64,000 nucleotides of DNA from Spirosoma radiotolerans (lineage in GTDB: Bacteria > Bacteroidota > Bacteroidia > Cytophagales > Spirosomataceae). The stretch covers positions 6,464,501 to 6,528,500 of the forward strand of contig NZ_CP010429.1 of assembly GCF_000974425.1 (NCBI RefSeq), given 5' to 3'. The notes beneath the pieces were generated by a model, which worked only from the letters and a program-made list of their open reading frames with translations, was not told the origin of the DNA and searched no databases. Positions 17,146 through 26,100 of the stretch are shown piece by piece (the first letter of the stretch is position 1; each line of letters starts with the position of its first letter). Made by a program: the position numbers and the translations under genes.

Positions 17146-18180
17146 ATGATCTTTGCCAACGACTCCCGTCTTCGTTGGCTTGGACCCATTGGCCTGTTTC
17201 TGTTCGGAAATATATTTTTCCGGCTCGCTTTTTGGCTACAGGCCAATCCCCTCGCACTCATCCACTCAACAGTTGTTGGATTAGGGGCTGGCTGTTTATT
17301 CTGGCAGCTAAACCGTGCTATTATTCGTTATTTACAACGCCAGCATCCGGGTCTGGAGCGAACGACTAAGCGACTTCGGCTCTTGTTGGTCCTGACACCC
17401 ATAGCTGTAAACGGGGCTGTCTTTTTCCGATTTTTACTTCACTTGCTTTTAGGTTCTCGGCCAACACTTTGGCTCGGCCTGGTCGACTATGTGACGTCAC
17501 TGGGCATCCAGTTATTTTACCAGGTCGTATACATCAGTATTTACGAAGGCAACTACTTGCTAAGCCAATGGAATCGCACCTATCAGGAAAAAGAAGAGCT
17601 CATAAAAATTCAGTGGCAGACCCGGTTCAATTCGCTAAAGGGACAGGTTAATTCTCATTTTCTGTTCAACTCACTTAACGCCCTGTCAGCTCTGATTGAA
17701 GAATCGCCAGCACAAGCAAGCCAGTTTGTCGACGAACTCTCCAAAATGTATCGATATCTTCTCCAGGCAAACGACCAGGAACTAGTTTCACTACGTACCG
17801 AATTAGCCTTCATTGAGTCATACGCCCACTTGCTCCAAACGCGCCATGGCAGCGGGGTTAGCGTAAAAATGACCGTTCCAGAAGATCAGCTGGCGAGTCC
17901 ACTGCCACCGTTAACGTTACAACTGCTCGTCGAAAACGCCGTTAAACATAACATCGTCTTAGTTAATCGACCCTTATTAATTGAAATCGGCACGACGAAA
18001 GCCGGTGAATTACAAGTTCGGAATAATCTTCAACGCAAACATATCCGTGCGCTCAGTAATGGCGTTGGTCTGGCCAATATTATGGCCAAATACCGCATGT
18101 TAACACCGAGAGAAATTATTATTCAGGAAGAAGACGATCATTTCACCGTTCGGCTACCGTTGCTCAACTCACATTGCTAG
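17146..18180 (+). CDS. LytS-type sensor histidine kinase (kinase 3)
   Basis: A 344-residue kinase with about four N-terminal hydrophobic segments and a short coiled linker. The H-box reads QVNSHFLFNSLN: the Pro before the phospho-acceptor His, almost invariant in LytS-type kinases, is Ser. N-box VENAVKHN and G-box SNGVGL are intact. No regulator is adjacent. Probably active, but the substitution next to the His is worth noting. Confidence 0.9.
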   Translation: MIFANDSRLRWLGPIGLFLFGNIFFRLAFWLQANPLALIHSTVVGLGAGCLFWQLNRAIIRYLQRQHPGLERTTKRLRLLLVLTPIAVNGAVFFRFLLHLLLGSRPTLWLGLVDYVTSLGIQLFYQVVYISIYEGNYLLSQWNRTYQEKEELIKIQWQTRFNSLKGQVNSHFLFNSLNALSALIEESPAQASQFVDELSKMYRYLLQANDQELVSLRTELAFIESYAHLLQTRHGSGVSVKMTVPEDQLASPLPPLTLQLLVENAVKHNIVLVNRPLLIEIGTTKAGELQVRNNLQRKHIRALSNGVGLANIMAKYRMLTPREIIIQEEDDHFTVRLPLLNSHC

Positions 18181-18551
18181 TGCTACTGGCAACTTTGATA
18201 TCCCTTTTATTAATACCGCCCTATTTGTAAAGATTCGTTTCTATTGATCCTTCTCCAACGGCTCCCCTCTATATTTATACGCTTTTATACCCTGAATAAG
18301 TAGTTAAACGCTAAATAACCCATTCAGAACGCCAGGACTTGGAATGACTGTAAAACAAAACGCCTGTAGCATAACCATGTCTCCGGTTACTATTAACTAA
18401 TAGTCGTTGAAGTATAGCTAGCATACTGAAAACAGGATCAAATAGCTCACACAACGATTAGTAAACGGGAAGTAGTCATCTTGAATCAACCTAGCAAATG
18501 AATAATCAATATACCCAACGACAAATTACCTAGTATTTACTAACCGTCGAT
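18181..18551. other. Intergenic gap, no gene seen
   Basis: About 370 AT-rich bases between kinase 3 and the terminator at 18552. No reading frame, tRNA or consensus promoter was recognised. Confidence 0.35.
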
Positions 18552-18619
18552 CTGTAGCTTTTACCAACAATAAGCCGACCCCTATCAAGAAGTCGGCTTA
18601 TTGTTGGTAAAAGCTACAG
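18552..18619 (-). terminator. 28-bp inverted repeat ending the lipoprotein gene at 18623
   Basis: Arms 18552-18579 and 18592-18619 are exact complements with a 12-base loop, ending 4 bases from the reverse-strand stop codon at 18623. Serves as terminator for that gene and perhaps also blocks read-through from kinase 3. Confidence 0.75.
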
Positions 18620-18622
18620 GTA

Positions 18623-19078
18623 CTATCGCTTGGCCACAAAAGCCATCGCCATTGTTTCGTTTGTAGACTGGTCGGTCTCCGAGTAGTTAAAAATAACGGT
18701 ACTCCCCTCTGCATCAGCAATGCGTGTAGTGCCGGAAAACAGACCATATTCAGAACCTTCCTGCTTAATATCCAGATCACCAAAGTCCTGCGCGTAATCG
18801 TCTAGCCCGGATGTTTTCAGCAGCAGTTTCATATTCACTTTCGTATCCGATATTTTCGTCAGGGTTACTGTTCCCGATACCATTTTTCCGTTACTGGTTG
18901 TCGGTAGGGTCGGCAAGTCAAGGTCCGTTTGTGAATCGGTATAGCGGAATGAGGTAAGTTTATAGCTGCCCACAAACTTATCGGCAAGTACCGTATTGGG
19001 TTGGGGAGCAACTTCGCTGCCTTTTTTACAGGCGGTGAATGCCACAGCAACAAACAGGAATAGCAATAATTTTTTCAT
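18623..19078 (-). CDS. Small lipoprotein, lipocalin-like
   Basis: A 151-residue lipoprotein: MKKLLLFLFVAVAFTAC gives a clear signal peptide and lipobox. The mature part (KFVGSYKLTSFRYTD, SGTVTLTKISDTKVNMKL, GLFSGTTRIADAEGSTVIF) has the alternating strands of a small beta-barrel like those in lipocalin-like Bacteroidota lipoproteins. The ATG at 19078 is chosen because the 23 codons upstream in frame are not signal-like. Function unknown. Confidence 0.75.
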   Translation of the reverse strand: MKKLLLFLFVAVAFTACKKGSEVAPQPNTVLADKFVGSYKLTSFRYTDSQTDLDLPTLPTTSNGKMVSGTVTLTKISDTKVNMKLLLKTSGLDDYAQDFGDLDIKQEGSEYGLFSGTTRIADAEGSTVIFNYSETDQSTNETMAMAFVAKR

Positions 19079-19717
19079 AGTTATTTGTCGTTTTTGAGTT
19101 TTGTATGTGATTACAGCCACAAACTTAAGAGCGCTGCCTCCCTCCACCAGAGGCTTGGTGTTTGAGCCGGGAGTTAAACTGCCTGAACTGCTATTATCCG
19201 TTTATAAACTGCAGTTACCGAACATCTTTGCTTTTAAAAGCCAGGAAACATGTAGACTGGCAGCTGATCAACTTTTATATAAGTCTCTTTCAGGATGTTC
19301 GCTAAACCCATTCATTCTGTTCAAAAGAACGCGGGGCGTTTTGCGCTTCAACGTATTGCCAACGATTAAATAACCTCGTCCATCTACGGAAATTCAGCTG
19401 GGAAATGGTCGCTTCGGCAAAACGAACTTTTGCCTGATTGCATCTTCAACTACTAGCTGGTAATGCGAGTCTGGACATGCCCTTGCAGTGATTAACTCGT
19501 GTACCATTTGCCGTCTATTAAAGTCAATTCAGCAAGCGAGAATCACGGTTGATACAGCATTTATGACAGCTAGCTCATTCGCTACTTCAATTGACCTGAA
19601 TAGTAGGCAACATTTGTATCACCAGAGAGCGAATACTTCTAATTAATTTCTCACTTCCTCAACTGGACATTCCATTCTAGTGAAATCCACTTTTTAAACC
19701 AAAAACAACAAGTACTT
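19079..19717. other. 639-base intergenic region
   Basis: No convincing gene. A forward frame at 19101-19373 lacks family similarity and overlaps the reverse lipoprotein's promoter region. Nothing else is recognised. Confidence 0.35.
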
Positions 19718-20011
19718 ATGAAATCTATTAAGAAGATCACTGTATTGGCGTTGGCAGCGATCACAGTATCCAGTTCATTAACCAGTTGCGCAACCGTATT
19801 CGGAGGGCGCGTTACAGATCATCAAAAACGTAAGCCACTACCTGGTGAAACACAACGCGAAGTCCGAGTAGGTGCACTTATCGCCGATGTGCTTTTATTC
19901 TGGCCAGGAGCAGTTGTTGACTTCGCTACCGGGGCCATCTACAGGCCCTTGCGAAATACATCGGCACAGGTTCAACCAACAGCCACCAATTCTGTAAAAA
20001 AACGCCAGTAG
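19718..20011 (+). CDS. Small lipoprotein (97 residues)
   Basis: Signal peptide with lipobox LTSCA (Cys24), then a short mature protein whose hydrophobic stretch (VGALIADVLLFWPGAVVDFATGAIYRP) resembles small YceK-like lipoproteins found in many Gram-negatives. The C-terminal tail is polar. Ends at a clear hairpin terminator. Function unknown. Confidence 0.72.
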   Translation: MKSIKKITVLALAAITVSSSLTSCATVFGGRVTDHQKRKPLPGETQREVRVGALIADVLLFWPGAVVDFATGAIYRPLRNTSAQVQPTATNSVKKRQ

Positions 20012-20040
20012 GTTACACGACAACAACTAAACGTATAGGA

Positions 20041-20080
20041 AGTACCGTTATAGCATTCTGTAACGGTACTGAGTTATTTT
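20041..20080 (+). terminator. Intrinsic terminator after the small lipoprotein
   Basis: A 10-bp perfect stem (20041-20050 with 20061-20070) around a 10-base loop, followed by a T-rich tract. Confidence 0.7.
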
Positions 20081-20481
20081 TTGTGTCAGTACGTTCGTAA
20101 AAGACTAATCGGGGAACAGTAACAAAACATCACACTACAAACCAGTTACGCTTTTCTCCGATTTACCCATCGATACTTGTCTTTATTGAAGCACGCCAGG
20201 TTGAAAGCCCATTTTTGTGGTGTAGACAAAGGCTATAAAAATAAACATACCCTCACTTTAGTAACGAGCCCGCTTTTCAACGGAATCGCACTGGCCCTAA
20301 CCCCGACTCTGATTCGCAATGCCTTGGGCTTTATCAATAATAGTGCTTACCAACAGTCAGTTACGACAAATTTCTTAGGAACAAAGTCAACCCTACGCTG
20401 CAATAGCATAAGCGGAGGGGTATACCAACCAGCATCAATCTACAGCGCTCTTACGACCATTCTACGTACCTATTTTTAGCC
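20081..20481 (+). other. Intergenic gap before the ZU5-like lipoprotein
   Basis: A 100-codon forward frame (20177-20479) exists, but its composition is not protein-like and it has no family match. No other feature seen. Confidence 0.3.
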
Positions 20482-21840
20482 ATGAAGCCAATTCATATTT
20501 TACTTATTTTGCTACTAGGCAGCTTTCTCTCCTGCCAGAAGCCAACGGATGCGGTTAACCCTGATGGTCCATCCCCAGGTCAACCCGACACATCAACCGG
20601 AACACCAACTGAAGTAGGCCAACCCATAGGGACACCCACGACAAAAACAATAGGAAAGTCTGGCGGAACGATTTCAACGCCTGATGGCAAGTTAACACTC
20701 ATCTTTCCTGTCGGGGCACTCGCCAAAGAAACGCCAATTACGGTTCAACCAATTCAAAACAAGGCTATTAATGGCATTGGGATCGGGTACCAGTTTGGCC
20801 CAGATACCCTAACGCTGAATCAACCCATTACCTTTGTATATCACTACAATGAGAACGAATTAGTCGGAACTACTCCAGACGCGCTTGGGTTGGCCGGACA
20901 GGATGATCGGCACATCTGGACAGTAAAACAGTCGGCGGTAGTTGACAAAACGAACCGCACAATTACCAGTAAAGCCAAGCGATTAGACCGGTGGGCTGCC
21001 CTGATAACTTACTATCAGTTAACTCCTGTTCAGGATACAGTCTATCTGGGACAAGTACGGGAGTTGACACTCAATCGATGTACCGATAAAGAGCCTTGGG
21101 GTAATACAGACATCAAGGACGTAAATGTTGAACTGTATAACCGCCCTGCGGAGATCAGAAATGTGCGGGATGTGCTCTTAAATGGGAACAGCTATTCACA
21201 CCCGGAACAAGCCAAATCCAAGGATGGTAAAGTAGGCTTCACGTACGACTCCAAGACGTTAAAAGTGGTGTATACTGCTCCCAGTGATAAAGTACCGGCC
21301 ACTAATCCGGTCATTGTTACCGTACAGTTAGAAGGTCCTAACAACGCTCAACTGCTGTTATCTTCTACCATTAAGGTGGTTGGTGAAAGTAACTTAGTGA
21401 TAAATGGTCACTCATACGACAACGTAACGCCAAGCGGAGGTTTTATCAATGGGCATCTTATGGTAACGGCTACGGGCGTCGATTCGACAGGCAAAAGCGG
21501 CAGTATATCCCTGTTTCTGAACAGCCTTTCAATAGGGGCGCATCCGTTTTCAAATGACTTAGAACTTCTGGAAGGCACTTCAATCAGTGTTCTGAATGGA
21601 GCGGGTAAAGGAGACGAATTAGAAGGATCATCCATTTATTCGACCTGTCTTATTCCGAAAACCGAATCAGGTGCCATTCAGGTGGTTAAAGTTGAACGGT
21701 CAAATGGCACAGCAAAAGTAATTCTTCAACTAAGCGGACGCGTTGTGACCAAGCATAGTTACAACGCAGAAACCTGCACCGTCAACGAGCATAAAACGAT
21801 GTCGGTAAGCGGTCGGCTTACGGTCGTTGCCCGAGAATAG
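20482..21840 (+). CDS. Large lipoprotein with ZU5-like domain
   Basis: A 452-residue lipoprotein (lipobox LGSFLSC, Cys18) with a Pro/Thr/Gly-rich linker (residues ~20-55), then a ZU5-like domain: SGGTISTPDGKLTLIFPVGALAKETPITVQPI is the family hallmark. The middle part (PVQDTVYLGQVRELTLNRC...) and the C-terminal ~120 residues are beta-rich with no recognised domain. Probably surface-anchored. Function unknown. Confidence 0.78.
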   Translation: MKPIHILLILLLGSFLSCQKPTDAVNPDGPSPGQPDTSTGTPTEVGQPIGTPTTKTIGKSGGTISTPDGKLTLIFPVGALAKETPITVQPIQNKAINGIGIGYQFGPDTLTLNQPITFVYHYNENELVGTTPDALGLAGQDDRHIWTVKQSAVVDKTNRTITSKAKRLDRWAALITYYQLTPVQDTVYLGQVRELTLNRCTDKEPWGNTDIKDVNVELYNRPAEIRNVRDVLLNGNSYSHPEQAKSKDGKVGFTYDSKTLKVVYTAPSDKVPATNPVIVTVQLEGPNNAQLLLSSTIKVVGESNLVINGHSYDNVTPSGGFINGHLMVTATGVDSTGKSGSISLFLNSLSIGAHPFSNDLELLEGTSISVLNGAGKGDELEGSSIYSTCLIPKTESGAIQVVKVERSNGTAKVILQLSGRVVTKHSYNAETCTVNEHKTMSVSGRLTVVARE

Positions 21841-21889
21841 AAAATCATTCTGATTCTTCTTATCTCATAATCTTATTAATTTCTTTATC

Positions 21890-22057
21890 ATGAATTTTCT
21901 CCGAGGACGATGTGCCGCGCTAACGGTAAAAAACAGTCGTATCAGCAACAGCGGAGGCTATGGAATAATGTACACCTCCGATGCCACGCTCAACGCCGAT
22001 GCCAATTCGGTAAATACGTTTACGAGCAATGCACAAGCCAGCCTCTACAAATTGTAA
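21890..22057 (+). pseudogene. Remnant of a right-handed beta-helix protein
   Basis: A 55-codon frame beginning MNFLRGRCAALTVKNSRISN and continuing SGGYGIMYTSDATLNADANS to SLYKL. The VKNSRISNSGGYGI pattern is the coil repeat of parallel beta-helix (pectate-lyase-like) proteins, which normally span hundreds of residues. Only the last coils survive, with an unrelated start joined on. Likely the 3' end of a deleted gene. The rest of 21841-22160 shows no gene. Confidence 0.5.
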
Positions 22058-22160
22058 GTAGTCATTGGTAATCCGTTTCCAGGCGCTTAACTGAAGACGG
22101 ATTACCAATGATGCAATCGGTTTTCTCGGATTTAGCCTTTATTTTCGGTTTTTATCCGCT

Positions 22161-23243
22161 ATGACGTTGCCCAGTCTATTTCAGAAATTCGCCCGTTTTG
22201 TTGAGCAGCATCGCCCGGCTTTATTCTCCCATGTTGAGTGGTGGTTCCATTTAGGGTCGATGCCGTTACTTCTTCCTGTCGGCGCGTATTTCATCATGGG
22301 CGAGCGTTACTTTCATGATCCCATCACGTTCACGGTTGGTTCACTCGTGAATGTGCTTGTTTACTGGTATACTGTAGTCCTTTTTACATTGGCCGTTCGT
22401 TGGGTCATTTGCCAGTTTCCCCTGATTCAGCAGGCGGGTATTCGATTTGTGAGTATGCTTTTATCTGTCGGTCTCATCATGGCCGCTACTGCTGTGCTCG
22501 ATCTTTGGTTGTTTAGTCTGGTTCCGGGTACTGGCGTTCAATTCTCATGGGACGCTGTGGTGCCACTTTGGTTGTTCGGCAGCGTGGCTAGCCCCATTTT
22601 CTGTTTAGCACTAGGCATGTTTTATATGTACTCGCAGTGGCAAGATCGACAAACCGAAAATGAGCAATTGAAACGGGAGGCCCTTCAGCAACAGTACGAC
22701 GCGTTGAAAGACCGTGTGAATCCACACTTTTTATTTAATTCACTGAATTCCGTGTCGTTACTAATTGGTGAAGATACCGCCCAAGCCGAACGCTTTGTCG
22801 ATCAGTTATCGATGGTGTATCGGTATATGCTTCGAGCCAATACTCAGGCCTTAATACCGCTGGAGGATGAGCTAAATTTTGTGGAAATCTACGCCGGTCT
22901 GCTGGGTATGCGCTACGGCAGTTCGATCCATTTGACATCATACATTTCATCCGGTTGTCGACAAGGGCAACTTCCTCCCCTAACGCTCCAAACTCTGATC
23001 GATAATGCTATTAAGTATAATATCATGACGCCTGTCCTACCGCTGATTATCGATGTTAGAACTGATGGAGATCTCTTGATAATCAGCAATACGCTCCAGC
23101 GAAAGACGATCCGTGTAGAAACGAGTTCAACGGGCTTATCAACGGTAATGAACAACTACCGCCGGCTGAATTTGCCCGAGCCCATTATTGAGGAATCACC
23201 AACTCACTTCATTGTTTCGCTCCCGCTGCTGGCCGAGGGTTAA
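22161..23243 (+). CDS. LytS-type sensor histidine kinase, eroded ATP site (kinase 4)
   Basis: A 360-residue kinase. Four N-terminal hydrophobic segments follow a VEQHRPALFSHVEWWFHLG start shared with kinase 6. The H-box RVNPHFLFNSLN is intact. The N-box reads IDNAIKYN (His to Tyr) and the G-box region reads SSTGLSTV, lacking the NGVG glycine pair. It may be a weak kinase or a non-catalytic partner for another kinase. Closest relative in the window is kinase 6 (26101). Confidence 0.88.
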   Translation: MTLPSLFQKFARFVEQHRPALFSHVEWWFHLGSMPLLLPVGAYFIMGERYFHDPITFTVGSLVNVLVYWYTVVLFTLAVRWVICQFPLIQQAGIRFVSMLLSVGLIMAATAVLDLWLFSLVPGTGVQFSWDAVVPLWLFGSVASPIFCLALGMFYMYSQWQDRQTENEQLKREALQQQYDALKDRVNPHFLFNSLNSVSLLIGEDTAQAERFVDQLSMVYRYMLRANTQALIPLEDELNFVEIYAGLLGMRYGSSIHLTSYISSGCRQGQLPPLTLQTLIDNAIKYNIMTPVLPLIIDVRTDGDLLIISNTLQRKTIRVETSSTGLSTVMNNYRRLNLPEPIIEESPTHFIVSLPLLAEG

Positions 23244-23760
23244 ATTCCAAGCAGTAACGGGCCTGCTATCCCATTACAATTCATACGTAAATTTTCTCAA
23301 TTCAGGCATGACCTACCGCAATTCATTCCGGTATGGCACGACGAATGCAGGCCGAACCCTTAATTTTAAGTTGATCCTGCCGAAGTGATCAGATTTTACC
23401 AGATTTGCCTACTATTCATGATCGACTGGCTTCCATCGAAACAACTCCTCATATGCCGTGAACTCGGGCATCATATTCTGATGATGCCGGTCCTGTTTCT
23501 GGTGGGTAATCATCCCTTCGATAGGTGTACGACCGATGGTTACCGATCAAGAGGTACAAACCTGCCGCATTCGATCCTGATTGATACCTCTCTTAACTGG
23601 CTACCAAACCCATTCAAACCTGATTTTAACGCCCGCCAATTCCAACACAAATTCAGACACCCCAAGCGATCCAAATAACGGTTGAATCAGTATTGACTAG
23701 GAGGTCGGGCCTACCTACAGTAAGTTAGCTTGATTTTCTTAGTTTAGGTTATGAAGTTGC
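23244..23760 (+). other. 517-base gap with possible kinase remnant
   Basis: No intact gene. A frame at ~23400-23678 reads IDWLPSKQLLICRELGHHILMM... and VLFLVGNHPF, loosely like the first membrane segment of the neighbouring kinases (WYWPSKQ in kinase 5, LLLPVGAYF in kinase 4). It may be the relic of a seventh kinase. Low certainty. Confidence 0.25.
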
Positions 23761-24936
23761 ATGATGTCGATAAATAGTCCCACTCTGCCCGATACATCCA
23801 TACGACCTGGCGTTGCCCGGCCTTGGTACTGGCCATCGAAACAGGTGTGGTGGCAAATGATATTATTATTTCCCTGGTTTATCCCGCTGGTAACTTACCT
23901 GCTGCTGGGGCCCCACTACTTGAGCGACTGGTCTACGTTTGTTGGGGCCACTGGGTTAAATGCCACCCTAGGTTTTTTTTGCCAGTGGATTCTCGATCAG
24001 GTTACCAAACGGATTACGGATCAATATCCGAGTCTTAAGCAAACAGCTACCCGACTAATACTGTTGCTAGTAGCTTTCATGAGCATTTCGTTGCTTATCA
24101 TACTAAGTGCTTTATGGTTTTACACACAGTTCCACCTGTTTGCGTATGTATATCAGCCGGGAGTTGTGAGACATATTTTGCTTTTTAACGTAGTGGTCAA
24201 TCTGATTTCAGTGGCAGCTTATGAAAGCATCTATTCACTGACTAAATGGCGCGAGAATATGCTTGAAAAAGAGCAACTCAAAAAAGTGAATCTACAAAGT
24301 CAATATGAGAGCCTGAAGAATCAGGTGAATCCGCATTTTTTGTTCAACACCCTCAATTCACTTTCTTCGCTCATTGCCGATGAACCAGAACGCGCTGAAG
24401 AGTTTGTGAACGAGATGGCCAAAGTGTATCGCTACCTTCTCCAGACTAACCGGGGCGTGGAGACTAATTCGACTAGTTTACCTACGACCGACGTTTCGGC
24501 TACTGGTGATGGCGAGCTAACGCTTCTGGGTACGGAACTGACCTTTATTCATTCGTATTTCCATTTGCTCAAGACTCGCTACGGGCAAGGTATACAATTG
24601 GCTATTGCGGTTAACGAAAGTGATCAAATCCGATTATTACCTCCACTTTCGCTACAAATGCTGATTGAAAATGCGGTGAAGCATAACGTCATTCATGTTA
24701 GTAAACCATTGACGATTGAAATTAAATCGACACCCGATGGCCAACTGCTTGTACGGAACAACCTTCAGCGAAAACCTACTCGCCGGGTGTTGAGCAATCA
24801 AATTGGTCTGAGTAACATTCAGGCTCGGTACCGCCTGTTGGCGCAACATTATACAATGCCACTAGAAATTCGTATCGACGAAACAGACGGCTATTTTACA
24901 GTTATCCTCCCCCTTTTAAATACAATACGATTATGA
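23761..24936 (+). CDS. LytS-type sensor histidine kinase, partner of the LytTR regulator (kinase 5)
   Basis: A 391-residue kinase with four N-terminal hydrophobic segments, a coiled linker, and QVNPHFLFNTLN. The N-box IENAVKHN is intact; the G-box reads SNQIGL, missing the first Gly of NGVGL. It carries the same ~25-residue polar insertion as kinase 2, between RYLLQTN and LTFIHSYFHLLKTRYG. Its TGA overlaps the ATG of the response regulator (ATGA at 24933), so the two are translationally coupled and form the only complete two-component pair in the island. Confidence 0.92.
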   Translation: MMSINSPTLPDTSIRPGVARPWYWPSKQVWWQMILLFPWFIPLVTYLLLGPHYLSDWSTFVGATGLNATLGFFCQWILDQVTKRITDQYPSLKQTATRLILLLVAFMSISLLIILSALWFYTQFHLFAYVYQPGVVRHILLFNVVVNLISVAAYESIYSLTKWRENMLEKEQLKKVNLQSQYESLKNQVNPHFLFNTLNSLSSLIADEPERAEEFVNEMAKVYRYLLQTNRGVETNSTSLPTTDVSATGDGELTLLGTELTFIHSYFHLLKTRYGQGIQLAIAVNESDQIRLLPPLSLQMLIENAVKHNVIHVSKPLTIEIKSTPDGQLLVRNNLQRKPTRRVLSNQIGLSNIQARYRLLAQHYTMPLEIRIDETDGYFTVILPLLNTIRL

Positions 24937-25727
24937 ACGTACTCATTATTGAAGATGAAGAACTAGCGGTACGTAAACTCCGCAAACTAGTTGCCGAAGT
25001 CGATCCCACCCTGATCGTGCAGGGTGTAACGGCAAGTATTGAAGATTCTGTCAGTTGGTTACGGGAAAATACTCCCCCCGATCTGATTTTCATGGATATC
25101 GAACTGGCGGATGGACAAAGTTTTGAAATATTTGAGCAAGTAGAGATCCGTAGCCGGGTTATTTTCACGACGTCTTACGACGAGTATGCGTTGCAGGCCT
25201 TTAAAGTCAACAGCATTGATTATTTGTTGAAACCCATACAACGGGAAGATTTACAGCGAAGTCTGAAAAAACTCCACGATCTGACCAAGGTTAGCGGGCA
25301 GGCTTCATCAGACCTGGAGTTACAGCCGCTAAACATTGAAAAGCTTCTGCGGGAACTTCAGGGTCAGGGTAGTTCATCCACCAAAGAATATCGGAAACGC
25401 TTTCTGGTGAAACAGGGGCAAAAACTACTGTCGGTCGAAGTTGGCGACATTCTTTATTTCTACACCGACGAACGTTTCAGCTTTTTCCGAACCCGAACAA
25501 ACCAGAAATTTCTGGTCGATTATACGCTCGACGAACTGGCCGATTCGCTTGACCCGGTGCAATTCTTCCGCCCAAACCGGGGCCTTATTCTTACGCACGG
25601 CGCGGTTGAGCAGATTCAACCCTATTTTGGCAATCGGCTGGCATTAACGCTAAAACCAGCTTTCGATAAAGAAGCGCTGGTAAGCCGGGAAAAGGTTTCT
25701 GATTTTAAAGTCTGGATGGGTAAATAA
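24933..25727 (+). CDS. LytTR-family response regulator
   Basis: A 264-residue regulator. The receiver domain (1-~120) has the acidic pair EDEE, phospho-acceptor Asp55 in FMDIEL, Thr/Ser in FTTSYD and Lys in LLKPI. The LytTR DNA-binding domain spans ~155-262 (FLVKQGQKLLSVEVGDILYFY to FFRPNRGLILTHGAVEQIQPYFGNRLAL). It overlaps kinase 5 by four bases. It is the only response regulator seen among six related kinases, so it may receive signals from several of them (inference). Targets unknown; LytTR proteins bind paired direct repeats. Confidence 0.95.
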   Translation: MNVLIIEDEELAVRKLRKLVAEVDPTLIVQGVTASIEDSVSWLRENTPPDLIFMDIELADGQSFEIFEQVEIRSRVIFTTSYDEYALQAFKVNSIDYLLKPIQREDLQRSLKKLHDLTKVSGQASSDLELQPLNIEKLLRELQGQGSSSTKEYRKRFLVKQGQKLLSVEVGDILYFYTDERFSFFRTRTNQKFLVDYTLDELADSLDPVQFFRPNRGLILTHGAVEQIQPYFGNRLALTLKPAFDKEALVSREKVSDFKVWMGK

Positions 25728-26100
25728 GACACGCGCCCATTCATATCGAGATGGCCTAATCACCTTACTGGTGATTCAAGAAGTGACAAAATCAGCTCAT
25801 ATCCGACATTCACCACATTCATTGGTGTCTTTGTAGACTACTTTAACATACGAAAAAAACTATTTCAATGAGCAATTCGGTGGATTTGTTAAGGCAGGCT
25901 ACGGGGTTTCAGCGCTGAAGCCAGGCGTAGCTGTAGAATTATAAAACCACTTACGATGTAATTAAATAATGATATAACTTTTCCCCGGGAATAGTGACCA
26001 CAAATAATTAATGGATATGCTATCTTTCTAGCTACTACTACCTTCTCATCGGGGCACTGCTTTAACTCAGAACAAGTATGGAGGTGGAAGACCATTGCTC
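25728..26100. other. Gap with a palindromic hairpin
   Basis: No gene. A 12-base perfect palindrome TTCAGCGCTGAA (25908-25919) lies within a larger imperfect stem (about 25897-25932). It could be a distal terminator for the regulator operon or a protein-binding site. Confidence 0.35.

Noticed and set aside
19101-19373. Forward 90-codon frame
   Set aside because: Composition unlike a protein; overlaps the promoter region of the reverse lipoprotein.
20177-20479. Forward 100-codon frame before the ZU5 lipoprotein
   Set aside because: No family resemblance, no promoter, biased composition.
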